Shown piece by piece: positions 15,820 through 15,844 of a stretch of 15,844 nt of DNA; the first letter of the stretch is position 1; each line of letters starts with the position of its first letter. Source of the DNA: Christensenella sp. UBA7102 (GTDB lineage Bacteria > Bacillota > Clostridia > Christensenellales > UBA1750). Where the stretch lies: positions 1-15,844 of the forward strand of contig DKYK01000065.1 of NCBI GenBank assembly GCA_002492415.1. The letters run 5' to 3'. The notes under the pieces are model-generated. The model saw nothing but the letters and a program-made list of their open reading frames with translations, was not told the DNA's origin and made no database searches. Made by a program: the position numbers and the translations under genes.

Positions 15820-15844
15820 AAAAAAGCTCCGGCGCGCGCCGGAG
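15820..15844 (-). terminator. Terminator of a minus-strand gene beyond the right edge
   Basis: CTCCGGC (15827-15833) and GCCGGAG (15838-15844) form a perfect 7-bp stem around GCGC, cut by or ending at the window edge. On the minus strand it is followed by C-free G then TTTTTT (15825-15820), the classic order for a gene transcribed leftwards from outside the window. Confidence 0.72.

Overview
The window looks like chromosomal DNA of a fairly GC-rich anaerobic member of the Bacillota (Clostridia type). The grounds are AGGAGG-type ribosome binding sites, sigma-A-like promoters, a BMP lipoprotein/NupOPQ-type nucleoside ABC transporter, a COG2509 FAD protein and a membrane pyrophosphatase of the K+-dependent type. 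No rRNA, tRNA, insertion sequence, phage gene or CRISPR array was found.

Layout. (1) 1-1577: a COG2509-type FAD-dependent protein with its own promoter, a 5'-UTR hairpin and a terminator. (2) 1708-9432: a long operon with a strong promoter at its head and a strong terminator at its end. It encodes an MTAP/PNP-family nucleoside phosphorylase, a BMP substrate-binding lipoprotein, a double ABC ATPase, two permeases, a small cysteine-rich V4R-domain protein and an MtaD-type amidohydrolase. (3) 9577-11191: a 53-residue Cys-knuckle protein whose stop codon directly abuts the start of a flotillin/SPFH protein. (4) 11229-13206: a stand-alone gene of lower GC encoding an apparent fusion of a DUF2284-like cysteine cluster with an (alpha/alpha)6 glycosidase-like domain. 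(5) 13212-15731, minus strand: the ion-pumping pyrophosphatase HppA, with an inferred leader of about 340 nt. (6) The right edge holds a terminator for a minus-strand gene outside the window.

How the genes fit together. The operon in region 2 reads as a purine-nucleoside uptake and breakdown route. The lipoprotein and ABC transporter import intact nucleosides. The amidohydrolase could deaminate adenosine-type nucleosides (adenosine, methylthioadenosine, S-adenosylhomocysteine). The phosphorylase carries Asn at the purine-recognition position, as 6-oxopurine phosphorylases do, so it could then cleave the deaminated product. That would be a deaminate-then-cleave (methylthioinosine-type) salvage path rather than direct MTA cleavage. 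The V4R-domain protein lies between transport and catalysis and has no known role there.

The most unusual items are the DUF2284-glycosidase fusion, the V4R protein in a nucleoside salvage operon, the knuckle-protein/flotillin pair, and the long leader of hppA.
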